A stretch of 64,000 nucleotides of DNA. Source: Mactromeris polynyma. Its lineage: Eukaryota; Mollusca; Bivalvia; Venerida; Mactridae. A program made the translations under genes and the position numbers. Shown here piece after piece: positions 44,245-54,555 of this stretch. Location: assembly GCA_032209605.1 (NCBI GenBank), contig JASFXZ010000009.1, positions 14,681,553-14,745,552 of the forward strand, given 5' to 3'. Under the pieces are notes generated by a model. It was not told the origin of the DNA. It did no database searches and saw only the letters and a program-made list of their open reading frames with translations. Positions within the stretch are counted from its first letter, which is position 1. Every line of letters starts with the position of its first letter.

Positions 44245-47200
44245 ATGGACTTAGCAGGTGTCCCGACACCAGTCATGGACTGGGATAGTGTCAATGTGCT
44301 GGAATCGTTCAGAAAATTTAGACAGCATGTAGAACTTATTTTCGCTGGTGCTTTATTGGATAAAACGGAAGAAGTTCAAATTACCTATCTATTGTTATGG
44401 GTTGGTAATAAAGGACGGGAGATATTTAACACTTTATCACTTACAGACGAAGAGAAAAAGTCAGTTAAATCTACATGTGATGCATTCCAGACACTGGTGC
44501 AGCCAAAGTCAAATCCGGTATTCGCGAGATTTAAATTTAATAATGAAATCCAAGGCGACACTACCGCAGAGCAGTATATAACTAGATTAAAAGTACTCGC
44601 TCAGGACTGCTCATTCGGTGCAAGTTATATAGATGACATGATCCGAGACAGAATAGTGTTCGGCATCAAATCTCAGAAAATTAGAGAAAGGTTACTCACC
44701 ATTGGAGAAGATTTGACATTAACAAAGGCTATACAAATTTGCCAGTCATATGAGTATGCACAGGAACAATTAAGAAACATGCAGCCAAGTTCAAGTTCAA
44801 ACTTCAATTATGCAAGTGGTTCAGTTAACCATGTTGCCAAGACAAAACGTGGATCCCACTACAAGGATAAACCAAAATGGAAACAATCTACATATGAATC
44901 CGGTGCCGAAAAATGCGACCGATGTGGACAGAGCCACAACAAAGGACAGTGTCCTGCGAAAGGGAAACAATGCAATAAATGCAAGAAGTGGAACCATTAC
45001 GCAAAGGTCTGCAAGACGAAAAATGTAAATGACGTAATTATACAGTCAGACAGTTCAGATTCTGAGTTATGCATTGACAGTGTAAAAACGGATTATCCCA
45101 GTGGCCAGGTTTTCACGGAAATGGAAGTAGGACCACGGAAACATAATATTAAATTCAAAATAGATACGGGATCGCAGGTAAACATTTTGCCTTTTCAGTT
45201 ATTTCGTATGCTCGGTGTGAAAAGTGCACTCACTAATTCAAAAACTAAGTTGTCTGCATATAGCAATACTCAGTTAGATTTGAAAGGGGTCATTAAACTA
45301 CCTTGCATACATAACAAATCGTCCCGCACTGAACAGGTTGAGTTTCATGTGGTGGAAACCACATCACCACCTCTGTTTGGGTTACAATCTTGCCTAGATT
45401 TTGGGTTGGTAAAGGTTACCTATTCCGTTGAGCAAGATATTTCTACGGGCAGTATGACTAAAGAGTCAGTTTTACGGGAATTTCCTGAGGTGTTCAAGGG
45501 TATAGGGTCAATTCCAGGAGAATGCTCTATTCAACTTTCCCCAGGGGCAGTCCCAGTAGTACATCCGCCACGTAAGATACCTGTAGCAATTAGAGATAGG
45601 TGTAAAAAAGAACTTGATAGAATGGTAGATTTAGGGGTCATTAAAAAAGTTGAAAAACCGACAGAATGGGTTAATAGTCTGGTTTGTGTCGTTAAGACTT
45701 CCGGAGCCCTACGTCTTTGTTTAGATCCGCATGACTTGAATAAATGTGTTCAACGTCCACACTACCCTATCAAAACAATTGATGATGTACTTCCAGAGCT
45801 CACTGAAGCCAAGTACTTTACAAAACTGGATGCAACTTCCGGTTATTGGGCAATTAAGCTTAACGAAAAAGCATCATTCTTGACAACTTTTAATACTTAC
45901 TTCGGGAGATATAGATATCTCAGGTTACCTTTTGGATTAATATCGTCTATGGACATATTTCAAAGGAAAATGGATGAGTCATTTGAAGGGTTGTCAGGGG
46001 TTGTCATTATTGTAGATGACATACTGGTTTATGGCAAAACCAGAGAGGAACATGATAGAAACTTAAGGATAGTTCTTCAAAGGTCATTTGAAAGGGGCAT
46101 CCGCTTAAATAAAGACAAACTAGAAGTGGGTCTTACAGAGGTCAAATACTTTGGTCACGTGTTGTCAGGAAATGGGCTAAGTGCCGATCCTGCCAAAATT
46201 TCCGCTATCAAGGACATGCCTGCTCCAGAAAATAAGTCAGAGCTGCAAACCGTTCTTGGGATGGTCAATTATTTGTCCAGATTCTGTCCGAAACTGGCAC
46301 AGGTTACCAATCCCATGAGAGAATTGTTAGGCAAATCAGTGGAATTTTACTGGGGCAAACCCCAAGCGGAAGCTTTCAGTAAGGTTAAAGAGTTAATCAC
46401 TCAGGAACCCGGTCAGGTATTATGTTATTATGACCCAGATAAACCATTGATTCTGCAAACAGATGCTAGTAGGTCAGGTCTTGGGGCTACTTTGTTACAA
46501 GATGGAAGACCAATAGCCTATGCTTCCAAATCACTCACTGCTAGTGAGAAGAATTATGCCCAAATAGAGTTAGAAACTCTAGGTATTTTGTTTGGACTTA
46601 AGCGTTACAATCATTGGGTCTACGGTAGAAAGGTTACAGTAGAAACTGACCATCTTCCACTAATTCCTATTTTTAAGAAGCCGCTATATTTAGCACCTGC
46701 CCGCTTACAAAGAATGATGTTGCAAATGCAACGCTATGACATACAGGTCACTTTCCGTGCTGGAAAGCAAATACCAGTACCGGATACCCTGTCAAGAAAG
46801 TCAGTTAATGACACATGCCCAGGGTTATCGGATAATATAGATGTCCAGGTTAATATGGTTATTTCTAGCCTGCCTGTAAGTGACAGAAAACTGCAGGAGA
46901 TATGTGCAGAAACAGAAAAAGATGAACAGTTGTCAGTTTTGATAACTGTAATAATGGCTGGGTGGCCAGTCTATAGAAAGCAATGCCAACCTGAGGTTAT
47001 TGATTTCTGGAATTACAGAGATGAACTCTCTGTTGTTAATGGCTTGATTATGAAAGGTCAGAAAATTGTAATTCCCAGGGTGTTAAGGTCAAACATGTTA
47101 AAAGTAGTACACTCTGCTCATTTTGGAGTGGAAAAAACCCTGAGAAGAGCACGTGATCTGATATTTTGGCCAAGAATTTCCAATGATATTACACAGATGG

Positions 47201-48192
47201 TACTAGATTGTCCTATTTGTTTAGAGTTCAGAAGCTCTAATCCCAAGGAACCATTACAGTCTCATGAAATCCCTAAGTACCCATGGCAGATTGTTGCCAG
47301 TGATTTGTTTACATGGGGTAACAAGGAATACATAGTAGTGGCTGATTACTACAGTCACTATTTCGAGGTCAAACAGTTATCCAATATGAAAAGTTCATCG
47401 GTGATAAACCGCATGAAGGGTATATTTTCAAGGCTGGGTATACCTGAGAGGTTAGTTTCTGATAATCAGACATGTTATGCATCTGAGGAGTTTGCACAGT
47501 TTGCAAAGCATTGGGATTTTCAACATGTTACATCCAGTCCTCACCATAGTTCCGGAAACGGATATGCAGAAGCTTATGTAAAAATATGTAAGCGCATTTT
47601 TAAGAAAGCAAAATCAGATGGTAAAGATCCGTACATTGGACTTTTAGAGTACAGATGTACACCCCTGAACATAGGATATACCCCTTCCGAGTTATTGATG
47701 GGTAGACAATTACGCTCCATTCTTCCAACAGCAAAGGCTAATTTAATGCCTCGCCACATTTCCCCTAAGGTTGTAGAAACAAAGTTAGGAAACTGTAGAA
47801 AAAGGGAGAAAGGGTATTATGATAAAAGTGCAAAACCACTTCAATCACTTGATCTGGGAGGGTCAGCACGGGTCCAACAACAGGATAAAACCTGGAAACC
47901 AGCTGAAGTCATAGACAAATTAAATGACCGCTCCTATGTTGTACGTACTTCAGATGGTGCTACATACAGACGTAATAGGCGCCACCTAATTAAATCAAAT
48001 GAGTGCACACCAGTAACACCGGATATTGAAATAACTGAACAGTCTGAAAATGAGAGCAATCCCTGTTTGGAACCTCAATCACCAACTTCCATGTCCGAGA
48101 AAATTCGGCCAGATAATAATAGTGCTGATAAGACATTGTATAGAACACGATACGGGCGATTAGTGAAGCCAAGGATTATTGACTCAGTGTGA
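44245..48192 (+). CDS. gag-pol: Gag-Pol polyprotein of Ty3/gypsy element, 1315 codons
   Basis: One frame without stop or shift. The first ATG is at 44245; the frame is open from 44209 but that start is TTG. Gag-like region residues 1-200, then two zinc knuckles (CDRCGQSHNKGQC at 224-236, CNKCKKWNHYAKVC at 243-256). Protease: DTGSQVN at about 307. Reverse transcriptase about 465-645: FTKLDATSGYW with Asp529, and IVDD with Asp591-Asp592. RNase H: Asp740 in TDAS, Glu775, Asp802 in TDH. Integrase: zinc finger His956, His959, Cys989, Cys992; core Asp1020, Asp1073, Glu1109 with D-35-E spacing. Unusual residues: LPFGLISSMDIFQ where SAPEIFQ is usual, and SDNQ where SDNG is usual in integrase. Fusion in one frame means Gag and Pol are made in equal amounts unless processing or internal initiation adjusts it. 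Catalytic residues are intact, so activity is plausible. Confidence 0.96.
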   Translation: MDLAGVPTPVMDWDSVNVLESFRKFRQHVELIFAGALLDKTEEVQITYLLLWVGNKGREIFNTLSLTDEEKKSVKSTCDAFQTLVQPKSNPVFARFKFNNEIQGDTTAEQYITRLKVLAQDCSFGASYIDDMIRDRIVFGIKSQKIRERLLTIGEDLTLTKAIQICQSYEYAQEQLRNMQPSSSSNFNYASGSVNHVAKTKRGSHYKDKPKWKQSTYESGAEKCDRCGQSHNKGQCPAKGKQCNKCKKWNHYAKVCKTKNVNDVIIQSDSSDSELCIDSVKTDYPSGQVFTEMEVGPRKHNIKFKIDTGSQVNILPFQLFRMLGVKSALTNSKTKLSAYSNTQLDLKGVIKLPCIHNKSSRTEQVEFHVVETTSPPLFGLQSCLDFGLVKVTYSVEQDISTGSMTKESVLREFPEVFKGIGSIPGECSIQLSPGAVPVVHPPRKIPVAIRDRCKKELDRMVDLGVIKKVEKPTEWVNSLVCVVKTSGALRLCLDPHDLNKCVQRPHYPIKTIDDVLPELTEAKYFTKLDATSGYWAIKLNEKASFLTTFNTYFGRYRYLRLPFGLISSMDIFQRKMDESFEGLSGVVIIVDDILVYGKTREEHDRNLRIVLQRSFERGIRLNKDKLEVGLTEVKYFGHVLSGNGLSADPAKISAIKDMPAPENKSELQTVLGMVNYLSRFCPKLAQVTNPMRELLGKSVEFYWGKPQAEAFSKVKELITQEPGQVLCYYDPDKPLILQTDASRSGLGATLLQDGRPIAYASKSLTASEKNYAQIELETLGILFGLKRYNHWVYGRKVTVETDHLPLIPIFKKPLYLAPARLQRMMLQMQRYDIQVTFRAGKQIPVPDTLSRKSVNDTCPGLSDNIDVQVNMVISSLPVSDRKLQEICAETEKDEQLSVLITVIMAGWPVYRKQCQPEVIDFWNYRDELSVVNGLIMKGQKIVIPRVLRSNMLKVVHSAHFGVEKTLRRARDLIFWPRISNDITQMVLDCPICLEFRSSNPKEPLQSHEIPKYPWQIVASDLFTWGNKEYIVVADYYSHYFEVKQLSNMKSSSVINRMKGIFSRLGIPERLVSDNQTCYASEEFAQFAKHWDFQHVTSSPHHSSGNGYAEAYVKICKRIFKKAKSDGKDPYIGLLEYRCTPLNIGYTPSELLMGRQLRSILPTAKANLMPRHISPKVVETKLGNCRKREKGYYDKSAKPLQSLDLGGSARVQQQDKTWKPAEVIDKLNDRSYVVRTSDGATYRRNRRHLIKSNECTPVTPDIEITEQSENESNPCLEPQSPTSMSEKIRPDNNSADKTLYRTRYGRLVKPRIIDSV

Positions 48193-48483
48193 ACTCATTA
48201 ACTCATGAATGTTAACATCCGACAGCATTGTTTATGTAAATAAACATTCATTGAGAGAAATATCGTGAGAATTGAATTTCTACCTATGAGGGTTAAATAG
48301 ACTGGACGATATCCAGTAATAAATAAAATTGTATAAACCATTCTTTTGATATGATGTTGATTTAAAGAAAATACAACAGAGACAATTATTTACAGTTGAA
48401 TACATGATACCGTTTATTTTAGAAACAGATTTGATTACTGAATATTTTAATAATGTAAACATTGTATGTTTTGTTTCATTTAT

Positions 48484-48494
48484 AAAAAGGGAGA
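48484..48494 (+). promoter_or_regulatory. Polypurine tract
   Basis: AAAAAGGGAGA directly abuts the 3' LTR, the position and composition expected of the plus-strand primer. Confidence 0.88.
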
Positions 48495-48706
48495 TGTTGT
48501 GTTATGTAGCCAGTCTATTTTCTATACTGACCAGCACTATGTATACCTTTATACGATCTGTGAGAATCACTCTATCACACAGCTTCCATGAACTAGTAGT
48601 ATAATTATTAAACCTGTAGCTTTTTCATATTATATGGTAGTACAATTAAAGTAGTAGAAATCATTATAAGTGTTGTTCTACATTACACCATATACATAAC
48701 AAAACA
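48495..48706 (+). repeat. 3' LTR
   Basis: 212 bp, TGTTGTGTTATGTAGCCAGT to CATATACATAACAAAACA (ending in CA). One base different from the 5' LTR. ATTAAA at 48645-48650 is a possible polyadenylation signal. Confidence 0.96.
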
Positions 48707-48711
48707 CTATT
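48707..48711. repeat. Target-site duplication CTATT, right
   Basis: Direct repeat of 43917-43921. Confidence 0.93.
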
Positions 48712-50535
48712 CATGAGGTTAATGTTGATATTACTATGTGTGAGTATGTTTGAAATACAAAATGTATACTTGTATAACTAGTGTTTTATTTTTAAATGCT
48801 TAGATCCATATATATAATTTACGTGCTTTTCTCCCATTCTGCGTAGGCTATTATCGCCATCTTTTACAAATTGCAAAATAGTTAAAGATGGCATAACATT
48901 GTATTGTATTGATAAAGCAGTAAACGTGTTGTAACTTTGGAATATCAAGATTGGAAGACATACGAGAACATCAATATTCCTTAAATAGAGAAACCAAATA
49001 CCAAATGTCATGATATTTAAACGTTGAAAACCTGGCTGGTATTTTAGACATGAAAATGAGTGGTTAAGTTTTCCATTGGTTTGTTGATAGCAGGTCGAAA
49101 TTTAATAGCTTGTTTTTGAAAACTCACCCACGGTTAGTGAAACTTTACTTATCATTATTTATCTTGTGGGAATATAAGTCAAAACATGAAATCGTACTTA
49201 ATACTTTCATTACTATCAGTTAATTGGTTTTGTAAATGAACTACATATATCACCACTCGTGCTATCTGTGACTAATCCATGGTTATCTGGAGATGTAGGA
49301 TTACCACTGAGTGTCGAGTGTATCTTTTCTTCAAAGTCGGTTATCTAAAATCAATCAAAATCATGATACGTCCCTCCCACCAGTCGGTAAGTATTCATGT
49401 ATTTTAAAGCAACCGTAGTATACGTAAGTGTAAGATGTTATTCTATAACTATTGTGTTATTCCATATAGTACTTGATTTGAACTCCTGTCCATGCACGTG
49501 TTTTTCATATAATTGTGTAATACAATATCAAGTCTATTTGTTTTGCAAGTTTACACTTTCTTTTGTATTGGTTACACTATTTATCTCATGGTATCCACGT
49601 GACCTTGCACTTGCGTTTGACTGATTAAAATTGCATTCATATCATGAACTGCATTTCTATGAAAAGGTTCTAGATACTTCCAAAGTTTTCGACTTCGCTA
49701 CAGTAAAATTACTGTCCCTTTATATAACTTTCTGCTGCAGATAGCTCGATACCATCTGAAAGCATTAATCATACACCGTGTTTGATGATTCCTATTATTT
49801 AGATGATTAGTCACACGTACGGTACCCAAATCCAAGCTTGCATCACTAGTCCTAACGATTCGACTGTTGCTCTGGAAGGGAAAGGGTATCTTACTTATTT
49901 TTAAATTTCTTTACTCGGTATATGCGTCGCTGTAATCAATGTGTGGGTCGCTTTTACAATATTATTTGGGTTGCTGTATTGGGTAGATGTATATGGGCCA
50001 CTGCACTGTGCTTAGTATATGGGTCATTGTATTGGTAATGTGCATGGGTGTTATGAGTATTTGAGTTGTCTATAGATATACGGGTAGATTTTGGGTATAT
50101 ATGTGTCTGCTGCGGTCAATATTTTGAATGAATACACTAAATATCAACAGACACTACATAACAAAAAGTATCTTCATTTTTTAATTACTACTAACATTAT
50201 ATAACTAGATATCTTTAAATATCGCACGGAAATCACTAAAATTCATGAAATCATGGAAAAACTACAACGTGCTCCCGTAGATCCATCGATCAGTGTTGCA
50301 CCAAGTGACTCATCGCGCATGTTGGTTGTTAAGTCGTCGTGTTTTCTTGATAATCTCTGATAATATCCATGCACCTTCGTATGGAGGGTATAATAAAACT
50401 TGTATATGATTGAGGATAAAACATATGTTACTGATGCTCACATATACCTGAGAAATAATAAGTCAGCTGTAGTAACTGGAATACATACTTCACATAACTC
50501 AATACAACATATTGCCTCTGTACACGTTATCGGTG
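48712..50535. other. Intergenic, no gene recognised
   Basis: Frames up to 77 codons without motifs. Near 49925-50090 a loosely repeated ATATGGGT/GGGTCGC/GTATTG pattern suggests an old degenerate tandem repeat. Confidence 0.45.
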
Positions 50536-50698
50536 ATAGTGAGTCAGTGTGGTTGAGGGTCACAATGACTCACTCCTGATCCGAAATTCAGGAGTTCGAA
50601 TCTGACATCGGCGACGTTAAACGATGTACTTTACTATTCCTAACTTTGGCGCAAAAACTGCTTAGTAACTCGTGACGCAGTCTTGTTTCACAATCTAT
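50536..50698 (+). mobile_element. SINE family B, cut by a foldback element
   Basis: AGTGTGGTTGAGGGTCACAA (A-box region), TCAGGAGTTCGAATCTGACA (B box) and TTGTTTCACAATCTATCAGG, the family tail, which stops where the next element begins. Confidence 0.65.
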
Positions 50699-50925
50699 CA
50701 GGGGCGTACCTTAGCTGAAATTGATGTGTAGGTCTAGTTTTAGGGGGGGGGGGGGGGGGGGCGGGGGTGGTCCCGGAAAAAATAGTTGTACCTAGATCGT
50801 CAGAGATGCGTTTTGGTTTACACATAATTTGTTCCGGTAAATATGCTTACAATAACATCAAAAACGTACATTAAATATCTTATTGCATTTTTGGCCATTT
50901 CGGCCTATAGGAATCTACGCCCCTG
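50699..50925. mobile_element. Foldback/DNA transposon with CAGGGGCGTA ends and G tract
   Basis: Starts CAGGGGCGTACC and ends ATCTACGCCCCTG, short inverted repeats. Nineteen consecutive G at 50743-50761 are followed by CGGGGGTGG. 227 bp, non-coding. It interrupts the tail of the SINE at 50536. Confidence 0.65.
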
Positions 50926-51046
50926 TCTATGTTAAATGGATAAGTATCTGTGAGGATATGTTACGTTTTCAATGACACTTCTATTGTTAAGTTGCACTTT
51001 GCTGTTAACTACAATATTGACGATCCAGGAATTCTGTCGATTTGTA

Positions 51047-51341
51047 GACCGCCCGGTTAGCTCAGTCAGTATATGGCTTGACTGCTGATCTAGAAGTCGT
51101 GTGTTCGAAACATCGGGCGAGGTGTATGTTCTGCCGTGAATATTTGACTGACGATAATGCATACAAAGCTATTTGTTCTTCCCTCTGAACTCTGATATAT
51201 GTGGAGAAGTTGTCAGTTGCTTGTAGAGAAGCAGGTTAGTACTTGTTGGTAACCCAGGAACACTGGTTAGGTCAACTGACCGCTGTATGTTACTGAACTA
51301 GAGTTGAGAAACGACGTAAAGTCCGAAACTAACAAACAAAT
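51047..51341 (+). mobile_element. tRNA-derived SINE, full-length, molluscan type
   Basis: Head GACCGCCCGGTTAGCTCAGT (A box TTAGCTCAGT) and GTCGTGTGTTCGAAACAT (B box). Body CTCTGATATATGTGGAGAAG, TTGTCAGTTGCTTGTAG, GGAACACTGGTTAGGTCAAC; tail GAGAAACGACGTAAAGTCCG and AACTAACAAACAAAT. I recall this as an abundant SINE of bivalves and other molluscs, but cannot give its formal name or central-domain superfamily. The 71-bp tail overlaps an open frame (51304-51528) which is therefore not a gene. A derivative copy carries the 26-bp array at 12305-13775. Confidence 0.85.
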
Positions 51342-51344
51342 ATA

Positions 51345-52590
51345 TTGTTTCGAAAACATTTCTTACAAGAAATATCTTGAAAAAGATGGTCGGCGCAATT
51401 TGAATGTTAAAATTTGTTGTGCAACATTAAAAATGTCGGAGATGTTACGATTGCTGGTCACTCCAGATCCAACATGGAATTCGCTAAGGGAACGTACCCT
51501 TTATCGAAAGCTTAACCAATCCACGTAAATTTTACAGACGTTGTTTAGTTGAAGAGAAATTGCCCTGGTGATTAACGTAAGATTTGATTGGTTTACACAA
51601 CACTGATATGCAAATAGCAAAACCATGTTAGTACAACTGCGCCGACAAACATTACAATTCTCAAAATTAGGATAAGAGCTAATCGTAACTTTTTGACTTC
51701 CTCAGATGATGTCATGGTATTCAAAAACCTGTAGGAAACATCGTCTGTAACTGGTTGTGAAACTCTCATGCTTTGATTGAGAGATTACTAATATCTCCTG
51801 TTCTTTGATGTTAATTTTTAGATAAAAGCATGATAAAGTTTTAGCATAGTTTTGACAATCTCCATTTTATCTTCATTCTCAGGTAAATCACATGCATGAT
51901 CATTTCATGAACAGACAAGCCTCAGGGGAACTCAATGAATGAAACTTACGACGCGAAGAGGTCTTTACGTATGAAATACATTCTATAGATGTAAGTTGAA
52001 ATATTTATTTTTATCTTGTAAAATCGGCTCGTATACCGCTAACAATCAACTATGTCCTCATCATATTTTTGTACGTACTAAATTAAAACTAGTTTCTGTA
52101 TGGTCACTAACTATAATAACCTGTCAATTACGGATTGTCTATTTTCTTTGCTACATTGTTTGCAGTGAACATTGCATATATAACTAGATAATTGATGATA
52201 CATGTATAGATATTGCTGTACAATTTGCATCGAGTGCTCACCGTCGGTCACCCACGATTGACGTTTCCGTTTCTCTATGTATTCAAAGAAGGAAGTTGGC
52301 AGTTTTAGCAGTTGTTAAATCTACTCAGACACCAGCGGCTATAGTTTCACTGGCATCTTCTCATTGATTTCGTCAAATGGAAAGTAACGGAATCGATCGG
52401 AAATGGATATCCGATGATTGAGCAACATTGTGCAGTTCGATCAAAACAAACAATATTTTCAAATTTTGCCCAATCACGGTTTTTTCGTGAGTATGTCAGA
52501 AATGTGATGTCTTGTATGTTTTTGCATATTTTTTCCCCACTTACTTCTTCCACAAATTAACCTGTGTTAAAATCAATTACCATAAAACTG
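51345..52590. other. Intergenic, no gene recognised
   Basis: The open stretch 51340-51528 (ATGTCGGAGATGTTACGATT onward) has a slightly coding look (PDPTWNSLRERTLYRKL) but no start outside the SINE tail and no match known to me. Nothing else seen. Confidence 0.4.
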
Positions 52591-52613
52591 CACGTGACCA
52601 CGTGCGTCACGTG
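52591..52613. promoter_or_regulatory. Triple CACGTG (E-box) cluster
   Basis: CACGTG occurs at 52591-52596, 52599-52604 and 52608-52613, within 23 bp; the third is in GTCACGTGAT, which matches the core bound by MiT/TFE and USF-type bHLH proteins. All three also contain ACGTG. Three palindromic E-boxes so close are unlikely by chance in AT-rich DNA. The target gene is unknown. Confidence 0.55.
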
Positions 52614-52890
52614 ATGTCACAGCATGGCAGTTTGTTGTTACTCATACAAACTAGAATTATTGCTCATAAAGCACGAGTACTCGGCACGGCGTGATTGTAG
52701 ATAAGACAAATATTTATCATATTTACGACGATAAATCCTCGCGAGCAACAAACACCGCATTATTTGATGTTTATCACATTTATTTTTGCATTCGTGTTGT
52801 TAAAGAATACTTTACAGATCACCGCTACACATTTGGTGTAACGATGCTTAAATAATTGCTTAAGTTTTGTTTCCGATCAACTTGTACGTC
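52614..52890. other. Possible promoter-proximal region downstream of the E-boxes
   Basis: Contains CCTCGCGAGC at about 52738-52747, related to the TCTCGCGAGA core-promoter motif. No TATA box at a fitting distance. Confidence 0.3.
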
Positions 52891-52891
52891 T

Positions 52892-53002
52892 ATGCTTCAG
52901 AGTGAGCCCTGTACACTATTGGAAGAAGAAGAAGAACAAATCTCGTGTGAAAATGTCCCCGCGAAATCATTACCTTCCATACAGAGCTTTCTTCAGAAAT
53001 AA
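52892..53002 (+). CDS. Small ORF downstream of the E-boxes, 36 codons, weak
   Basis: ATG at 52892 to TAA at 53000-53002 encodes an acidic peptide with a run of five Glu at residues 11-15 and the end SLPSIQSFLQK. The start context is poor (T at -3, C at +4). It could be an upstream ORF, the first coding exon of a spliced gene, or chance. I recognise no family. Confidence 0.2.
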   Translation: MLQSEPCTLLEEEEEQISCENVPAKSLPSIQSFLQK

Positions 53003-53112
53003 TTGTTTGGCTCGTCTGTTTTCAAAACAACGAGTATTGTCGTAGCTTGATCGTCGTCGTCTGCATTCACAAAAATAACAAATGTGGCGTTAGCTGAAAT
53101 AGTATAAGACCC

Positions 53113-53187
53113 AATGATAGTGTACCCCACGGGCAATGATAGTGTGCCCCACAGGCAATGATAGTACCCCACAGGCAATGATACACA
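53113..53187. repeat. Short tandem repeat, about 24-28 bp, 3 copies
   Basis: CAATGATAGTGTACCCCACG, CAATGATAGTGTGCCCCACA and CAATGATAGTACCCCACAGG follow each other; a truncated fourth (CAATGATACACAGG) ends the run. Confidence 0.88.
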
Positions 53188-53248
53188 GGCGAGGATCTGC
53201 ATCCGCTAGCAGTGATCTTGTTAACATTACTTTGAACTTACAACTTAT

Positions 53249-53335
53249 CAGGGCTCTATGAATCCACTAGCTCGACGTCCCGGACAAGTCTATGTATCGT
53301 TTTGGACTACCAACAGTCGATTACTGAGATGGAGT
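53249..53335 (+). mobile_element. hAT-like MITE, CAGGGCTCTAGA family, fragment
   Basis: CAGGGCTCTATGAATCCACT then CGACGTCCCGGACAAGTC and ACTACCAACAGTCGA match the left halves of the copies at 20775 (-) and 40835 (+). Confidence 0.6.
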
Positions 53336-53339
53336 GTAC

Positions 53340-54035
53340 ATTCATCCAAGGGAGACAATTTTCGTTACAAAAAAATATATATCTAAAAGATTTGTCTCCC
53401 TTTATCCAGAGTTTTTTGTCGATTTGGCACAACGAAGAATTAACTTACTTGATACCTATATAGGTCCGTTATAATATGCAAAGTAGTTTATAATTGAGAT
53501 AAATTATGAAATAAATTGCATCTTTTTTCCTCCATTGAAGTTCTATAGATGTGAACTATAAGGTATCCTGTGTCTGCTGTGTTTTTTCCCATTTCTCGTC
53601 AACAAGCAATCTGATACATGTATGTTTTTGCAGGAAAAGTCAACACATGTTGTAGATCACAGAGCGTTTAATATTAATAACAGTAACCTGGTTACAAGTA
53701 TAAATAATCACAGTTTGACTTTAAATAAACAATAGATAATATGCTGCAAGGAATTATACACGAGTCGTGTACTAGAATATTATACTGGAGCCTCGTGTTT
53801 CCGCGGTTGTTAGAATTCATCAAGATATCATTTATGTTTTATTCCCTACGATGAATGAATGTTTATCATCAATAATTCCCCAAAGTGTCAATAATATGTC
53901 CACGCTTGTATTGATCACCAGTGAATAATTACGTATCTTATAACACACAAAAAACACTTCATTGTAACTGATATAGTGACAATACACTGAATTAATGGGG
54001 TATTTTTAAATGTTTGTTTGTTAATTTTATTTATT
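53340..54035. other. Intergenic, no gene recognised
   Basis: A small imperfect palindrome at 53348-53403 (GGGAGACAATTTTC paired with GATTTGTCTCCC) may be another MITE remnant. Nothing else seen. Confidence 0.4.
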
Positions 54036-54038
54036 GTT

Positions 54039-54219
54039 TAGTAAAACCCCAAAAATAAGACCACCCTTGAGACACTTGAATACTTGTCTTCTAATTGGGG
54101 TGGTCTTAGTATTGAGGTGGAATAAAGAGCTAAACAGTGAAAATAGACTTGAAGATTGTGTTCTTAATTTGGAGGTGGTCTTATTATTGAGTTGGTCTTT
54201 AAGTGATGTTTTCACAGTG
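54039..54219. mobile_element. Pogo/Tigger-like MITE, copy 5
   Basis: Begins TAGTAAAACCCCAAAAATAA (the CA of CAGT lost) and ends TAAGTGATGTTTTCACAGTGA. The interior GAATAAAGAGCTAAACAGTG matches copy 4. Confidence 0.75.
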
Positions 54220-54350
54220 AATCTACAATCACTCTAGATGATTGATTCATGTTTTCTACGCGGTACTTGCACCAAGGTCGGTATCAAACCTTGTGCAATG
54301 CGTGACTCGAACTCACGAATGGACTGAGTGTGATTACGATGCTACGAGTT
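54220..54350 (-). mobile_element. SINE family B, copy abutting a MITE
   Basis: On the minus strand CATTCGTGAGTTCGAGTCAC (B box) is followed by CAAGGTTTGATACCGACCTT and ATCATCTAGAGTGATTGTAG. It begins where the MITE ends. Confidence 0.55.
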
Positions 54351-54555
54351 TTATGTAACATTCAGCAGTGATACTAACAATTACGTAACATCGTACAATA
54401 TATGTCTTGTAAGCGCATTCAGTTACATGGAACAACAGGGGTAAAGCGGAAATTAGCATTCCCTTCATAATAATCCAATTAACAGTGATCAGCAGTTTGT
54501 GAGCCCGACATTCATTGCAAGAGAAGACTAAGGCATTATATTTCTTTTTTTTAAA

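Larger units (their letters stand above)
43922..48706 (+). mobile_element. Complete Ty3/gypsy LTR retrotransposon
   Basis: A 4785-bp element with two 212-bp LTRs, a tRNA-Leu-type primer-binding site, one uninterrupted Gag-Pol frame, a polypurine tract and a 5-bp target duplication. The LTRs differ at one base only, so insertion was recent. Two zinc knuckles of the form CX2CX3HX4C and CX2CX4HX4C, and a single fused frame, suggest the Mag (K02A2.6-like) lineage; this is inference. No envelope-like frame follows pol. Every part needed for autonomous movement is visible. Confidence 0.96.

Noticed and set aside
43922..48706. Endogenous retrovirus with an envelope gene
   Set aside because: Only 302 bp lie between the pol stop and the 3' LTR and they hold no envelope-like frame.
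51304..51528. 74-codon frame
   Set aside because: Starts at TTG inside the tail of the SINE at 51047-51341.
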